Source: Peromyscus leucopus
Lineage: Eukaryota > Chordata > Mammalia > Rodentia > Cricetidae
DNA length: 64,000 nucleotides
Reading direction: 5' to 3'
Assembly (NCBI RefSeq): GCF_004664715.2
Contig: NC_051075.1
Location: 30,896,504 to 30,960,503 of the forward strand
How positions within the stretch are numbered: the first letter of the stretch is position 1; every line of letters begins with the position of its first letter. The notes below the pieces were generated by a model that was not told the DNA's origin, made no database searches, and saw nothing but the letters and a program-made list of their open reading frames with translations. This document shows positions 11,129 through 23,074 of the stretch, piece after piece. The position numbers were made by a program, and so were the translations under genes.

Positions 11129-12951
11129 TTTTTTCAATATTTTTATTGATTATTTTGGAATTTCACATCATGAACCTCTATCACAATCACTTCCCAGTCC
11201 TCCCAGGTCCATCCTCCGACATTGTGAGCCCCTTCCCCCCACAAAAAAAACAAAAAAACAGAAGTCCCCTTTGTATTGCACATATATTCATGGTAGCATG
11301 GTCAAACTCCAAATGCCCAGCCCCTTAAAGAAAACCGAATCCTTCCCTACCTGCAGCCTTCCAGAAGCCATCAATTGAGAAGAGATACACTTAAATATCC
11401 TTGCCACAATTTTTAAGAGTTCTCCATGATGGCTTTTTGTCAAGGCTGTTACATTTCTGGGGAGAGGACATTTTGGTGTAGGGATTGTCATAGAAGCCTT
11501 CTGTATCCCTCTTTCTCAACTATGATCTGCAGTCATCAGACCACTGCAAAAATAGTTTCCTTGACCTTTACACTCAGAGGGAGCATGGATCATGAACTTC
11601 CACATGGTTTCTGGTGACAGCCTGTGCCACAGACTTAACATGGTTTCTTGTGACAGTACAGACCACAGATTTCAACATAGCCCTCTGCCACAGCACAGAC
11701 CAGACACCCTCATAGCCCCAAGAAGTACCACAGAGCAAAGATATCAACATGGCCGTAGGTGGCTGCAGAGGCCATTCACATCAACATGGCCACCAGCAGC
11801 AGCATGGCCCATAGGGCATCAACATCATTTCAGGCTGCAGTACAGACTACAGACATCCACATCATCTTCGGTAGTAACATGGGCCACAGACATCAACATG
11901 GCCACCAGCTGTAGTAGGAGCATGGACCCACACATGACCCTCCTGGTGGCAGCATGGATCACAGACATCAACTTGACTTCTAGTGGCTACATAGGCCACT
12001 TACATCAACAGAACCCCCAAGCTGCTATAGGACTATGGATATCCACATGAACTTCAGGCTTCAACATAGCCTGGGACAGCTGGACCACAGATACCATTAC
12101 GGGTTCCAGTGGCAGCACAGTCCAAAGAAATACTGTTGAGGTGGTCCAATCCAGAAAATGAATCATTTTAATCTCAGACATCCTGTAATTGCTCAGAACC
12201 AGGGTGATAATGGAGCTAGGCAGTATGTTTGAGGACTGAGTCTGCACAAAGCCTAGGCTAATGCATACCACCCTTTCAGCCCTACATGTTCTCCAGTCCA
12301 CCATAGCCTTCTCTCATACCTGTCTCTCCCGTTGAGTCTCAAGTTCCCCGTTCTCCACTTTTCACTCATTACTCAGTTTCTCCATCTTTCCCACCTCCCC
12401 CAGAGCATGTGTTCATTTTAGTGTCATTGGAAACTGCAGTATGTATTTCTTTGCAGAAATAGCTTTACATGCACATACTCATTGCAGAGTCTTTGATGTG
12501 GTTCAAGATTTCTGGTCTCTGAAGCACCATAAATACTGGACCATTGTCAGATATCCTATTGTCAACCAGAGTCAGGGTGATGTTGCTACTGGGTACATTA
12601 TATGGAGCTGGTTAAATGCAAGCTCCTGACTGCCACACACCTCTCTGTTCATGATGTCTGCTGCCCTGAACCTCACTGGGCTCTCACTGCCTCATGTGGT
12701 TCTGTTATGATATCTTCTTTTTCAATTTTGTAAGTTCACTTTTTAAAAGAATCTTCCCAGCAGATTTGCTTTTTGTTTTTGTTGTTGTTGTTTTCTTAGT
12801 TGTTCTGGAGCTATAGCAGTCCTGGCAAAATTCTTTCCAACTGCCTCTGTCACACCAAGGAGCCTGTATGGGTTTCTCAGACTCCTTCAAGCTACTAGGT
12901 GGGTATTGGCAACTGCTGCCATCTTTATTCTCTCCCTGGTCTTGGTGTTTT
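11115..12951 (-). mobile_element. 1.8-kb retroposon with 37-bp tandem repeats, 14-bp TSD (copy 1)
   Basis: Insert 11129-12937 lies between ggtcatggtgtttt (11115-11128) and ggtcttggtgtttt (12938-12951), 13 of 14 identical, inside a MaLR-like LTR. A T-run on the left (tttttttcaatatttttat) is the complement of a 3' poly-A tail, so the element is on the minus strand. The body carries the 37-bp tandem array (11597-12075), and its 5' side (12080-12937) has no L1 ORF2 or other recognisable coding sequence. A truncated second copy is at 27786-28562. It may correspond to the murid repeat library entry MurSatRep1; I am not sure of that. Confidence 0.8.
11597..12075. repeat. Degenerate 37-bp tandem repeat array, about 12-13 units
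   Basis: The core cagacatcaacatggcc recurs, with variants, at about 11597, 11634, 11671, 11706, 11743, 11779, 11816, 11853, 11890, 11927, 11964, 12001 and 12039, i.e. every 36-38 bp. The rest of the unit resembles accagcagcagcatgg. Because 37 is not a multiple of 3, reading frame rotates between units. The 152-codon open frame at 11592-12050 follows from the repeat's composition and is not evidence of a gene. Confidence 0.85.
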
Positions 12952-12978
12952 ATCAAAGCAATAGTAACCCTATCTGAG
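12938..12978 (+). mobile_element. MaLR-like LTR, 3' end
   Basis: ggtcttggtgttttatcaaa then gcaatagtaaccctatctga, ending gagaca: the expected last ~40 bp of the LTR begun at 10729, after the retroposon insertion. Confidence 0.75.
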
Positions 12979-13195
12979 ACAGCTGATAAGAAAGCAATCT
13001 GCTTTCTCTTTATACTGATGTGAGACATTCAAACCTTGGCCATAGTCTTTCTACCAGAACCATCACTGGCCAAAAAATCTAATTACAATAAAAAAAAAAA
13101 AAAAAGCAGTCTCTTTCTGTTGCTCTGCACCATTTCAGATGTGGGATATCTGCCCTGAACTTTCTGGTCAGTCACATTGTATACTGTTTGATTAA
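12979..13195. other. Spacer with A17 tract
   Basis: A run of 17 A lies at 13090-13106. It may be the tail of a short, unrecognised plus-strand retroposon at about 12980-13106. I cannot identify a body or a TSD. Confidence 0.4.
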
Positions 13196-13560
13196 TATCA
13201 AACAATTAGGGAGGAAATGGTTTATTAGGCTTACACTTCAGCATTGCTGTTCATCGGCAAAGGAAGTCAGGACAGGAACTCAAACAAGCCAGGATCCCAG
13301 AAGCAGGAGCTGGTGCACAGGCCATGGAGGGGAGCTACTTAGTGGCCTGCTTTCCACGGCTTGCTCAGTCCACCTTCTTATAGAAGCCAGGACCATCAAG
13401 CAACCCAGCAATGGCACCACCCACCCTGGGCTGGGCCCACACCATTGATCACTAAATGAGAAAATGCCTTACAGCTGGATCTCAAAGAAGCATTTCCTCA
13501 GCCAAGGCTCCTTCCTCTCTGATGACTAGTTTGTGTCAAGTTGAAACACAAAATGACTAA
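13196..13560 (-). mobile_element. MaLR-like LTR (second copy)
   Basis: Minus-strand copy of the family at 10729: plus strand shows ggaggaaatggtttattagg, aggaagtcaggacaggaact, ggccatggaggggagct, tgtgtcaagttg. The terminal ~40 bp at the 3' end of the LTR (left side) is missing. Confidence 0.75.
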
Positions 13561-16500
13561 GGACACCACACCAATATTTGCTAGGACTTCCTAATTTTCT
13601 GGTATATACACCAGTGTAACTTGGCAACTTCTTCTGCTAAAATCAAAATCGCCTTCTCTCAACAAGCAATTTCACTGAAATGGCTATCAATACCAATAGC
13701 TCTCTCCCTTTCTTCACAGCAGCTTCTTGCTGTGGTTCCTCAAATCAGTGCCAGATTTGCAGATTGTCACTTTATTAAAGAAAGGCAATGGTTATCTTCT
13801 GGTGTTACACATATTGTTGTATTCTAACAATAAGTTTTCATTGGAATGTTCTTATCATTATGCTTTCCTAGACTCATACTAAGTACTTCCAGGAAACCTG
13901 GTTATCTTTCAAAACTGGGCCATGTGCACTGCTAATTTTTATATAGAAAAAAGTGACATGGAAGATTTCAAATAAAATGCCACCTATTCAGTGCAATGTT
14001 AAATACAGTTGGTCTTTGGTCTCAATAAATGTAAAATTCCCTTTACTCTGTTTCTTGAGTAGTAGCCACGTTTGGCACTCCCACTACATTCTCCATACAC
14101 CAGTCTTCAGTCTGTTCTGTATGTTATTCTTTGCAGCCACAGTGTCAATAAATCATAGAAAAAATAACTGCAAAGTGAACTGGAACCATATTGCCCACAT
14201 ATTGACTGTTTTGCATTGTCATTATTTTGTATTCAGTAAAATACAACAAGTATTTATATATATCATTTTGTGTCTACCAAATGTAAGTATTATAAATTAT
14301 CTAGAAATAAAGATATTGAGGAAAAGGTCAAAGAATAAAAAAGATATATGGGATGATGTATGTTAAGTTATATTAAAATATTCTCCCATTGTTTTTAAAG
14401 GATTTGAGCATATGTAGAATGTGCATCCGCAGCAGGCCCCATGGATGCCAAGGATAATGCTATTCAATTAGCAAAATCTTAACATATTAAATGGACATAA
14501 GAATCCTTCAAAAAGTCAGGGAGAAGATACTGAGAATAAGTGGCTGCTGAGGGCTTAACTCTAAAGAAAGCATTATGCAACCTGCTCTAAGGCTCATAAG
14601 AGGGAACACAATACATGTAATAGCCAGAGAATGGAGGAGATGTATCATCCTCTACACTCTGTACATTTATTGTAATCATGAGATGACAAGTTGATTCCTG
14701 TCACTGGGTCTACACAAGACAGATCCTGTCAGCTACAGTCATGGAAGAGAAAAGGGTTAATGAGACTATAGCATTCACTGCTGAACTATCAGCCACTGAC
14801 AGTTCTGGGCATCTGAGGGAATCATTGTTTGGAGGTGTTTCTCCACTGAGGATCCCACCAGGATGTAATGCATAATCTGCAAAATAAATGTCTTGTAGAT
14901 CGACCTGGTTTAACTCAGTGGTTTCCAAACAAAACACAAGTGGAGTGTAAAGTGGAGTAGTGGAGAGGAAAATATGGGGTGAGAGTGATCAGTATGCATT
15001 ATGTATAGTAAGACTGTCAAATAACAAATTTAATTAATAAAATTGAAATAATATCAGTTAAAACAGTTATGGTCCTAGCCTTAATTTTAAAGCAAAGAAA
15101 AATTATAAATCAGTTTATGAAGGAAACAGTGTACTCACATTATACTAAGCTTGAAAATGTATAAAAAGTTTAAATAAAGAATAATCAAATTAAACTGTCA
15201 TTAAAAAATAACAACTTTGCCCTTGGAGGACACATTATTAGGCAAATTGGAACTGAGGCATCAAATGTGCCCCTTGTACATTGCACATTTCAGAAAAAAA
15301 ATGCTGTTTGCTTGTGGTTTGATTTTATCCCCAGCTTATCATTTCACATTTAAAATAGCAGTTGTTACTACATGAATCCTCTAGTTACCTAAAGACTTTT
15401 TAAAAAAGTATGTTCATTCTTCAATTTGAATGTCCCCATGTAAGCAACTTAAGGAACATAATTTCAAATATAGAGGAAACAAAAGCCTGCTTGCATCTGA
15501 TAAAATCACATTTCACATGTAAGAATGTTTTATTTACAATTTTTTTTTATTTCCCTTGTGCATGTGATTTCAAACATTTACAAAATTAAGGCTGCTGGAA
15601 CACACCATGAAAAATGTTCACACACACACACAAAAAAAACTCTCCACTCACTTCCTCTTTCTGAATTTACCTGTTTCAAGAAAACATGTAAGAGAGGTCA
15701 TGCATACTAGTTTTCCTGTGCCTAGATTATTTCTCCTAACACATGACCTCTGAGTTTACCCATGCTTTCACAAGTGAAACGATGCCTTGCTTTAAGAGGC
15801 TAAATGACATTTGTTTGTGATTATAACATTCATCACCCTACATATTCACTCTTGTTTTTATTTCTGGGCTGTTTTGAATAATGTTAGGACTAATGCTGTG
15901 TAGGTGCCTAAGGAAAAGAACCCAAAATGGAGTTGGTTGTTCATACAGAATGTCTTTTTCCCCCTCATTTTAAGGTTATATAAGGAAGTGCCATAATATT
16001 TTCTAAAATAAGTATGGATTGACAGCCCCACCCTCAATACACATATTCCCCTTTCCCCATATCCTTACAACAGGCCAGACTGCTATGGAGAAAATGGTCA
16101 GAGAAAAGAGAGATGTTGGTTTAATGGACAGGGATTGTGATACCTCTAAGGAGTTGGCTTTGGTTATCTTTGCACAGCACCATGACTGTAGCTAGTAACA
16201 ATGCATTAAATATTTCAAAACCTTCAACAAAGAATATTTACATGTTCTTCCCACAAAGAAATTATCTGAAGTCAGTGATATCTTAGTTCTGATTTTATAA
16301 CTTCAGGCTGTGTACATGACTGTAGGCATCATATATGCATGCCATAAACACATCTAGTTTATGTCAATTAAATATATAACCAAAAATCTATCTTCAAATG
16401 ATACATATTTCAGGTAAACTATAAAAATACTTTAATATAAGCAAATCAAAAAATTAAGTATTATACACAGAGGACTTCCTTTTGTAGATTTAATAACTAA

Positions 16501-17599
16501 TCTAGAGCTTAGAGTATCATAATTGTTAGAAAATATTACAAATTTTCTAAACATGGATAATTTCATGTACATGAAAAAATCTACAAAAATAATTAGAATG
16601 ATGAATTGCACATTTTGTGCATTATTAGTATGCTTCTCGTTCTTTGTATGATGGCAAAAAATGGTTCATCCATTTATTTGCCATGTGTTTGTTATCATGA
16701 CCATATGTAGGAGCTATCAAGGCATTAATTATTTGTAGCCTAAAGAGTACATTTCTCAGCTCATTGATAGGAAACAGAAATGAAGAGTAATGGAGTAGAG
16801 GACACACATGCTTGTTTGCACAAACAAACCAGAGAAAAACATGCTCCTGAGAGAGAGTTTCTGGGTCTCAGCAGCCTACAAGCTTTGGAGCTCGAGACAA
16901 AAACACTGAAGGGACTAACTACAAGGGCATACAAATGTTTTTCCTCAGACATATTTTCTCCAGGGTTCGTTTCCATATCTTATCAGCAATTCTTATTTTA
17001 AACAGTTTAACCATTCTAAAGTATATAGCCCCAGTATTGGAGAAGCCAGTTTGGGACAGAGCCGAACACTTATGGACCCATACAGGGTATAAATGATGAT
17101 CTTTTGAAGCTGCTTTTGTGGCCTGCTTTACAGCATCACTAAACTAGAGTTCATATAATGGTCTTTCCTTGCTGCCTCTGTTAGATAATTGCTCAGATAC
17201 ATTGGTTATATAATAGGTTTCCTGCTGACTGAAATATAACTTAGTGGTACTTATTATTTTTTTTAAAATTTTAACTAATAAAATGCATACATTTAAATTA
17301 AAGATTTGGAAGATAGTAAGGATTTATAGCTCTCTCTATATTTATTTTTTTTTACCTAGAATGTTTAGCACTTAATAAAAAATTCAAAAAGCTTTGCTTA
17401 TATATTCTGTAAAAAAATGAAAATTAAAACATTTAATTATTTTTTAAATTAAATATCCTTATAGAAGCATTCACATGATTTTTCTTCTTTATTTGTACCA
17501 TGTTTCACACACTAAGAGGATTACATTGGTGTTTTCATTAATGCCCTTTCAATAATTTCAAAAGCCTCGATAAACATTCTAAAGTAAACACAAATTTTG
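13561..17599. other. Unique AT-rich intergenic DNA, 4 kb
   Basis: No interspersed repeat recognised apart from a short CA run at 15618-15632. The 137-codon frame at 13953-14366 has no motif I know, no supporting codon pattern, and lies in AT-rich DNA; I do not call it a gene. It is one of the longer repeat-poor stretches in the window. Confidence 0.45.
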
Positions 17600-18170
17600 A
17601 ACATTTGTATATATTTTTAGTTGTTTGCTCTCTGCCAGCTTCATACATGTGTAAAATTTATTTTAATTACACTCAGCCTCTACCCTCTCTTATCTCCCTC
17701 CCACCCATCATTCTCCTTTCCAGCTTCCTATATGTCCCTTTCTCACATGTATGCATGTCTTTCTTTTATGTTGTGACTGAGTTTAACCAGGGTCATCTGT
17801 GAGTTCATGGTTTGCTACTGAATCACCAGAACCTGGTGGGCTTACAAGTGAATAATCAGCTGAAAATACAGGTATCGACTAGTTCAGCCAGCAGAGACAG
17901 GTCCACATAACCCCCTCTCACATCTATGACTGAGCATTGACAGGGCCAATTTTGTGCAGGTCCCTTAGAATCCACCTCAGTTGTGTAGGAGTCATGATTA
18001 CAATGACCATGTCATGTCCAGAAGACAGAATTCTGCAGCTCTTTGCCCTGTCTTTTGACTCTTACATTCTTTCTTTCTCTACTTGTGTGATCTTCGCTGA
18101 CTTATTGAGAGGGTGACATAGCTTTCATGTTTAGGGCTCAGAACTGAGCATCTAAAACAGCCTTGAGCCT
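17600..18170 (-). mobile_element. L1 3' UTR, antisense
   Basis: Antisense rodent L1 3' UTR, Lx-like: aaatttattttaattacact, then pyrimidine-rich tatctccctcccacccatc (complement of the G-rich tract), catgtccagaagacagaatt and ctctttgccctgtcttttga. The L1 3' end is at the left. No ORF2 is attached. Confidence 0.75.
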
Positions 18171-18430
18171 TTAAACATTTTTTTTTCTTTTTAATGTTCT
18201 CAAAATAAATTATTATATTCTGTATATGGAAATGATTAAACAATTATTTATGTTTCTACAATTTTTAGGTTGTAGAGTGCTTATTACATAATTTAAAATG
18301 TTAGACTACATGTCATGCGAGCTATTATTTAAAATATCTTTCATTTTAGATATTCATATAATAACTATGTAATATTTAAAGTATATCAAGAAAAATATAA
18401 GATAAAACTAAAAATTTAAGCCATTCACAC
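18171..18430. other. Unique AT-rich spacer
   Basis: Nothing recognised. Confidence 0.4.
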
Positions 18431-18435
18431 AACTC

Positions 18436-18599
18436 TGAAGAGATAACTCATTGATTAAAGATTATGTACTGCTCTTTCAGAGGATCCAAGTTTTATTCTC
18501 AACACTCACCCAGAACAGCTAACAACCATCTGAAACACCAGTTCCAGCAGATCTGATGCCTTTAGTTTCTGCCCACACCAATACACATGCACACACACG

Positions 18600-18630
<31 letters not shown>

Positions 18631-18655
18631 TTTAAAAATTCTTTCTAAAAAATGA
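18436..18655 (+). mobile_element. B2 SINE, diverged, with (AC)n
   Basis: Matches B2 in order: gaagagataactcattgatt (tRNA-like head), actgctctttcagaggatcc, aacaccagttccagcagatc, ctgatgcc, and a tail expanded into (AC)13 at 18605-18630 followed by an A/T-rich end. The tRNA-derived pol III boxes are eroded. Confidence 0.85.
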
Positions 18656-19270
18656 CATGCACACAGAACTTCAATTCTTTGAGCATATTCTTGAATCATC
18701 CTATTTTCTCTATATGACCAAGTTAGTAATCTGTTACTTTATTAGCTCACTCTTGTCCATCAAGAATTTTGTAGTGTTATTTCCCTCTGTAGCCTCCTTC
18801 AAATGAAGGAGTAAATCACAATAAATTTTTTAGAGTAGGCTCTAACTGGAGGTAGGGAGCAAAGTCAAGGCATAAGTAGAGGGAGAGATGAGAGACAAAG
18901 AATATCAAGGATGTTTAATAAAACCTCACAATTTGTATTTGCCTAAAATTATTTGTGCGTGTGTATCTTAAATGAAACTATGCCACTTTTACTGACAATG
19001 CTCCCCAGAATAGTCATAGATGATCTAACAAATAGTTACAAGAGATCTAGACCTGTGCATGAGAAACTTTCATTTGAGGTGATAGTCAAGTAATCCAAGT
19101 AACTACCAAAATAATGTAGGCTATTGATCTGTTGCTCTTGGTTGCTTACAAAGGTTGAAGGTACGTCACTATTGCTGAAGACACCACACACTTAAGACTC
19201 GGGAATCAGAAGATTTCAGCTGGATCTAAACTTAAATCTTCCTTCTTTTGGTATAAAACTAGACATAATA
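18656..19270. other. Unique intergenic DNA
   Basis: No recognised repeat, gene or RNA. Confidence 0.4.
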
Positions 19271-19498
19271 GCACAAAGTATTGTGCAAGCTACCAAAAGA
19301 TGGAAGCAATCAATAGTCCTACCAAGTTGTGATGCTTATAAGCCCAAACAATTACCAGCATGGCAACATATCCCTAATGGTACAATAATGTACTCATATC
19401 TAGATGGTAAATAACAGCTGCTAATTGAACATAAGACTCATTCTAAAGGAAGAAAATTGTGTCTGGTACTAGAAAGAAAGCAGCTATCTAGGGCTAGT
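19271..19498 (+). mobile_element. L1-like 3'-end retroposon ('family S'), part 1
   Basis: Related to 50250-50350: compare agctaccaaaagatggaag and caatcaatagtcctacc with aaactaccaaatggagaaag and caaccaatagttctgtc. Both then have a gtgatg/acaataat series. The copy continues beyond the B1 at 19514 to about 19870, ending in an A/T-rich tail. See the main family S copy at 49965-52225. Confidence 0.55.
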
Positions 19499-19524
19499 CA
19501 GTTCATGGATCTTCTTTTTTCTTT

Positions 19525-19555
<31 letters not shown>

Positions 19556-19728
19556 CTTTTGGTTTTTCGAGTCAGGGTTTCTCTGTGTAGTTTTTGGCGC
19601 CTGTCCTGGATCTCTCTCTCTGTAGACCAGGCTGGCCTTGAACTCATAGAGATCTACCTGGCTCTGCCTCCCAAGTGCTGGGATTAAAGGCGTGTGCCAA
19701 CACTACCCGGGTTCAGTTCATGGATCTT
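19499..19728 (-). mobile_element. B1 SINE with 15-bp TSD
   Basis: B1 19514-19713 on the minus strand, with a long T-run (complement of the A tail) from about 19527 to 19555. The duplication cagttcatggatctt is exact at 19499-19513 and 19714-19728. The body has the diagnostic ggcgcctgtcctggatctc, typical of cricetid B1. The clean TSD and long tail mark it as one of the youngest insertions here. Confidence 0.97.
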
Positions 19729-19870
19729 ATAAGAGAACCTACTACTACAATTAGTTTAAGAAGAATTGGGAATAGTAAGCATTGGAGAGGAGAGAGAGAG
19801 GGGCAAAGTGATATGTATAATGTATTCATATATGACATTATTTAAAAATTAAATAAAATAAATAAAACAA
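19729..19870 (+). mobile_element. 'Family S' retroposon, part 2 (3' tail)
   Basis: ggcaaagtgatatgtataat followed by an A-rich end (attaaataaaataaataaaa) resembles the terminal region of the other family S copies (e.g. gaaatgatgtaactagatg near 40220). Assignment is tentative. Confidence 0.45.
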
Positions 19871-20490
19871 CTATGTATTGGGATATTACTATGGGAAGGA
19901 GGGCAATTGCAAACAACAACAACAACAAAAACCACATACCAAGTACTGGGATTTTCCAGGAATAAACTGGGGTTAGTTATAATGCAGTTATCCTTTGGGA
20001 TGTTTGACAGGGATAAGCTGCAGTTTAATAGAAAAGAAATAAAAAAGGAAATTAAGAAAGCAGGATATGGGAGATTACAGATTCCCTTCAGGATCCATTA
20101 ACCCTACATGTGGGATATTTTTCTCTGATCACTGGTGGGATGGAGCTGCAAAGGTTTTAATTCATGGTTTAAACAAGGAATGAACCTAAAAAAATTACCA
20201 CTAAATTCACTTTCTTTTAGCCTTATGTGAAAGGTAGTGTTCATTGCATGGACACAGGTACCAATGACTAGGGATGTACCCAGAGGTGAAGAACATGGCT
20301 AGTGCGTGTAAGGGTGTGGATTTTATCCTCATCATGACAAAAAGAATATTGTCACCAAGTTTCTCTTTCATTCCCCTTAATTAAAACCTATTTTTCTTTC
20401 AATGAAATGCCAATCACGCTTTTTTTTGTGTGATGTTAGTGTGGAGACATTGAACAAAATCTCTGGGACAGATTGCTCAGTGCAAAGCCC
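19871..20490. other. Unique intergenic DNA
   Basis: Contains (AAC)4-5 at 19913-19927. No gene or repeat family recognised. Confidence 0.4.
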
Positions 20491-20895
20491 AGGCTCTCAG
20501 ATAATCTGAGGTAGTCTTTGGCAAATTCCTCACCTCTTCTCTAATTCTTTATAGATAACATGGCATGTATTAAAAAGTCCTTACAAAAGTATTGTGCACG
20601 TTGAATTAACACATGGCAAAGACACAGAACCGGAAGTGCCTGGTAAAGACAGATGTGTCATTCTAATTTCTATGCTTTGGGAAAATAGAGCTTGATATTA
20701 GTCCTTGTGCAGTTTCCTCCTTTCTCAACATAGGACAACATAGCAGAGGCACAATTTTATGTGCATTTGTGGCTGTTGTCACACCAGGAATGAAAGATCA
20801 CCAGGGGCAGCACCTATGGCAATTTATCACTGTCTCAATTGCAGAAAAATGACCTGCCACATACTAGGTGTTCAATAAATATTTGCCAAGTGAAT
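20491..20895. mobile_element. Possible ancient MIR/L2 remnant
   Basis: 20830-20890 (cacatactaggtgttcaat, aaatatttgccaagtgaatg) strongly resembles the shared MIR/L2 3' tail. 20510-20650 shows MIR-like blocks in order (tttggcaaattcctcacctc, agataacatggcatg). If real, it predates the rodent radiation. Confidence 0.5.
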
Positions 20896-21779
20896 GGATG
20901 GAATTATGGTGCAGCTCTTCCACCCAATATTTCAGTGTCTGGGGGACATTTACAGTGATTTCCACTTGTATGATACTGTTGAATTCCTTCAGCACTCTCT
21001 GTGAGCACATATGAGATGAATAGACACAGTTCAGATAAACCTCTGACTTGTAGTTTCATTTCCTCTAAACTCAGTTTAATAGTCATCTGTGGTTCACAGT
21101 TATTGAATGTAAAAGAATGGATATATGCAAGTCATTTTTTTTGTTTTGTGTCATTATAAGTAGCATGATAAAAATCATCTCTGGGGCCACAGTGACTCAG
21201 TTGTATACCCTGCCAGTCATCAAGTAGCCACAGCTGTTATCAGTCTCTAATGTACTTTACTCTTTGTGTTCAAGTAAGATTGACAGAATACAATGTTCCT
21301 TCACAATGTCATGGTGTTCACCCTACTTGGCCTCCTTATGAGACACTGTATCAGCCAACGTTGTTACAAACAATGGATGCCCAACAATAAGAATTTTAGA
21401 GACACAGAGCACAGTCACATAACTTCAATTGACAAAATGTTGCTATTACTCTAATTTGTATTTATTTTTCATCTCTCATTTGTCTAATTTATAACATAAA
21501 GTTTATTGCAGATATACTTGCACAGGAATAATAGTAGTACGTGTAGGAATTAACAACAATCGACAGTTTCATATGTCCATTTGCAGCATTATATCCTAAT
21601 CTCATTTTTTACTTAAATGGTGGCATTTTTTTCTGTAAGCTATAATCAATTATCTGAATCCATCTGGACATGTTTATGAAGGTCAAGGCTCTGATGGTCT
21701 CCATTTTTTTGTGAGAAACAGCAGCTGTCATATATAAAGTGGTTTAAATTTTACCTTATACTTTTTTGTTTATCATGTT
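20896..21779. other. Unique AT-rich intergenic DNA
   Basis: Nothing recognised. The minus-strand 60-codon frame at 20904-21086 has no known motif. Confidence 0.4.
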
Positions 21780-22138
21780 TTAATAATTCACTTTATTATT
21801 GTTCATTCATTTGTTCATTCAACTGGCCCCTCTTATTCCTTTCAATGTTAAAATGAATTTCTTGTTTTCCTTTAATTATTGTTTCATATATACATGTATG
21901 TAAATACATAAATATAACCTGCTTTATTCCATTACTGTTGCTTATGTTTACATGTTTTTAATGGAGACCAGTGATATTGAATGACCAATTGAAGTGTTTT
22001 CCCTGGAGAAGATTGTGTCTTGCTCTGTCTGCAGTCACTAATTGCATTTAGCTTTTCATTTCCAATTGGGACTTTGTGAGATTTTCCCCTAACCCCCTTT
22101 TACATTAGGAGGTCAAATGGTGCTGTCATTTAAATGCC
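21780..22138 (-). mobile_element. L1 3' UTR, antisense (3' segment of an inverted L1)
   Basis: Lx-like antisense L1 3' UTR: ccctggagaagattgtgtct, gggactttgtgagattttcc, ggaggtcaaatggtgctgtc. It abuts a plus-strand ORF2 end at 22140, the same head arrangement as 1480/1856. Confidence 0.7.
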
Positions 22139-22139
22139 A

Positions 22140-22545
22140 TTATACTAATGGATGGGTAATAAAATTATGATAAATGGACACAATGAAATTATATTCACCT
22201 ATAAAGATAAATGAAATATGCAAACATGCAAATAAATACATTGAAGCAGAAAGTATCATGTTGAGTAAGGTAACTGAGTCTCTTACTTATGGTCATGAAC
22301 TCTGAAACTTTACATGGTTGTATATTACATTGGTTAACCCCAGAAACCAGGAAAGTAAAATGGGAATATTACAAGGAGCTCTAGAGAGAGGTCTAGTAGG
22401 ATGCATGTGCTATGAGGGGAGAAATGGCCCAAACGGAAAGGGGATCTAAACTGGGAAGAGGGGGAGCAATATGAGGGACAGAGAGGGAGGAGAAATAACA
22501 TTAAGAATATTTGAAAAGTGACAGGGCTCTTGATTTTCCATTTAT
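22140..22545 (+). pseudogene. L1 ORF2 C-terminal end and proximal 3' UTR
   Basis: Diverged L1: tggacacaatgaaattatat, gaaagtatcatgttgagtaa, then a purine-rich 3' UTR start (ggaaaggggatctaaactgg, agagggaggagaaataac). No open frame remains. Probably the inverted 5' segment of the L1 at 21780-22138. Confidence 0.7.
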
Positions 22546-22555
22546 CTAATGTCAC

Positions 22556-22961
22556 TGTCCTATCTAGTTTTATGCCAACTTGACACAAGCTAGAGCCATT
22601 GGAGAGGAGGGAACCTCAGTTGAGGAATGCCTCCATAGATGGCCTATAGGCAGGTCTATGAGGCATTTTCTTGACTAGTGATTGATGTGGGAGGATTCAG
22701 GTCTTTGTGGGGAGGGGCACCTCTGGATTGGTGGTCTTGGGTTCTATAAGAAAGCAAGCTGAGAAAGCCAGTAAGTAGCATTCCACCATGGCCTCTTGTA
22801 TCAGTTCCCGCCTCCAGGTTCGAGCCCTGTTTGAGTCCCTGTCCTGACTTCCTTTGATATTGAATAGCATTATGGAATTATAAGCCAAATAAACCCTTTC
22901 CTCTTCAACTTGATTTTTTTTTTTTTTGTCATGGTGTTTCATCGATAGAAACCTTAAGACA
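22556..22961 (+). mobile_element. MaLR-like LTR (third copy), nearly complete
   Basis: Starts tgtcctatctagttttatg and ends aaaccttaagaca (TG...CA). Conserved blocks: caacttgacacaagctagag, gttctataagaaagcaagct, and the poly-A signal region ccaaataaaccctttcctc. A T14 tract sits at 22914-22927 where related copies have a few Ts. No clear 5-bp TSD. Confidence 0.8.
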
Positions 22962-22984
22962 ATTGCAATATGTGTGAGAGTTTA

Positions 22985-23016
<32 letters not shown>

Positions 23017-23025
23017 TGTGTGTGT
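22985..23025. repeat. (TG)n microsatellite
   Basis: About 20 TG/GT dinucleotides with one TA interruption near 23009, followed by a looser TATG-rich stretch to 23070. Confidence 0.95.
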
Positions 23026-23074
23026 TGTATATGTGTGTCTTTGTTTGCATATGCATGTATGTATGTATGTCACA

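Noticed and set aside
11597..12075. CRISPR-like regular spacing of 37-bp units
   Set aside because: The units are contiguous with no unique spacers, and the genome is mammalian. This is a minisatellite within a retroposon.
13953..14366. 137-codon frame in unique DNA
   Set aside because: AT-rich, no recognisable domain, no upstream promoter features or splice logic that I can see. The length is compatible with chance.
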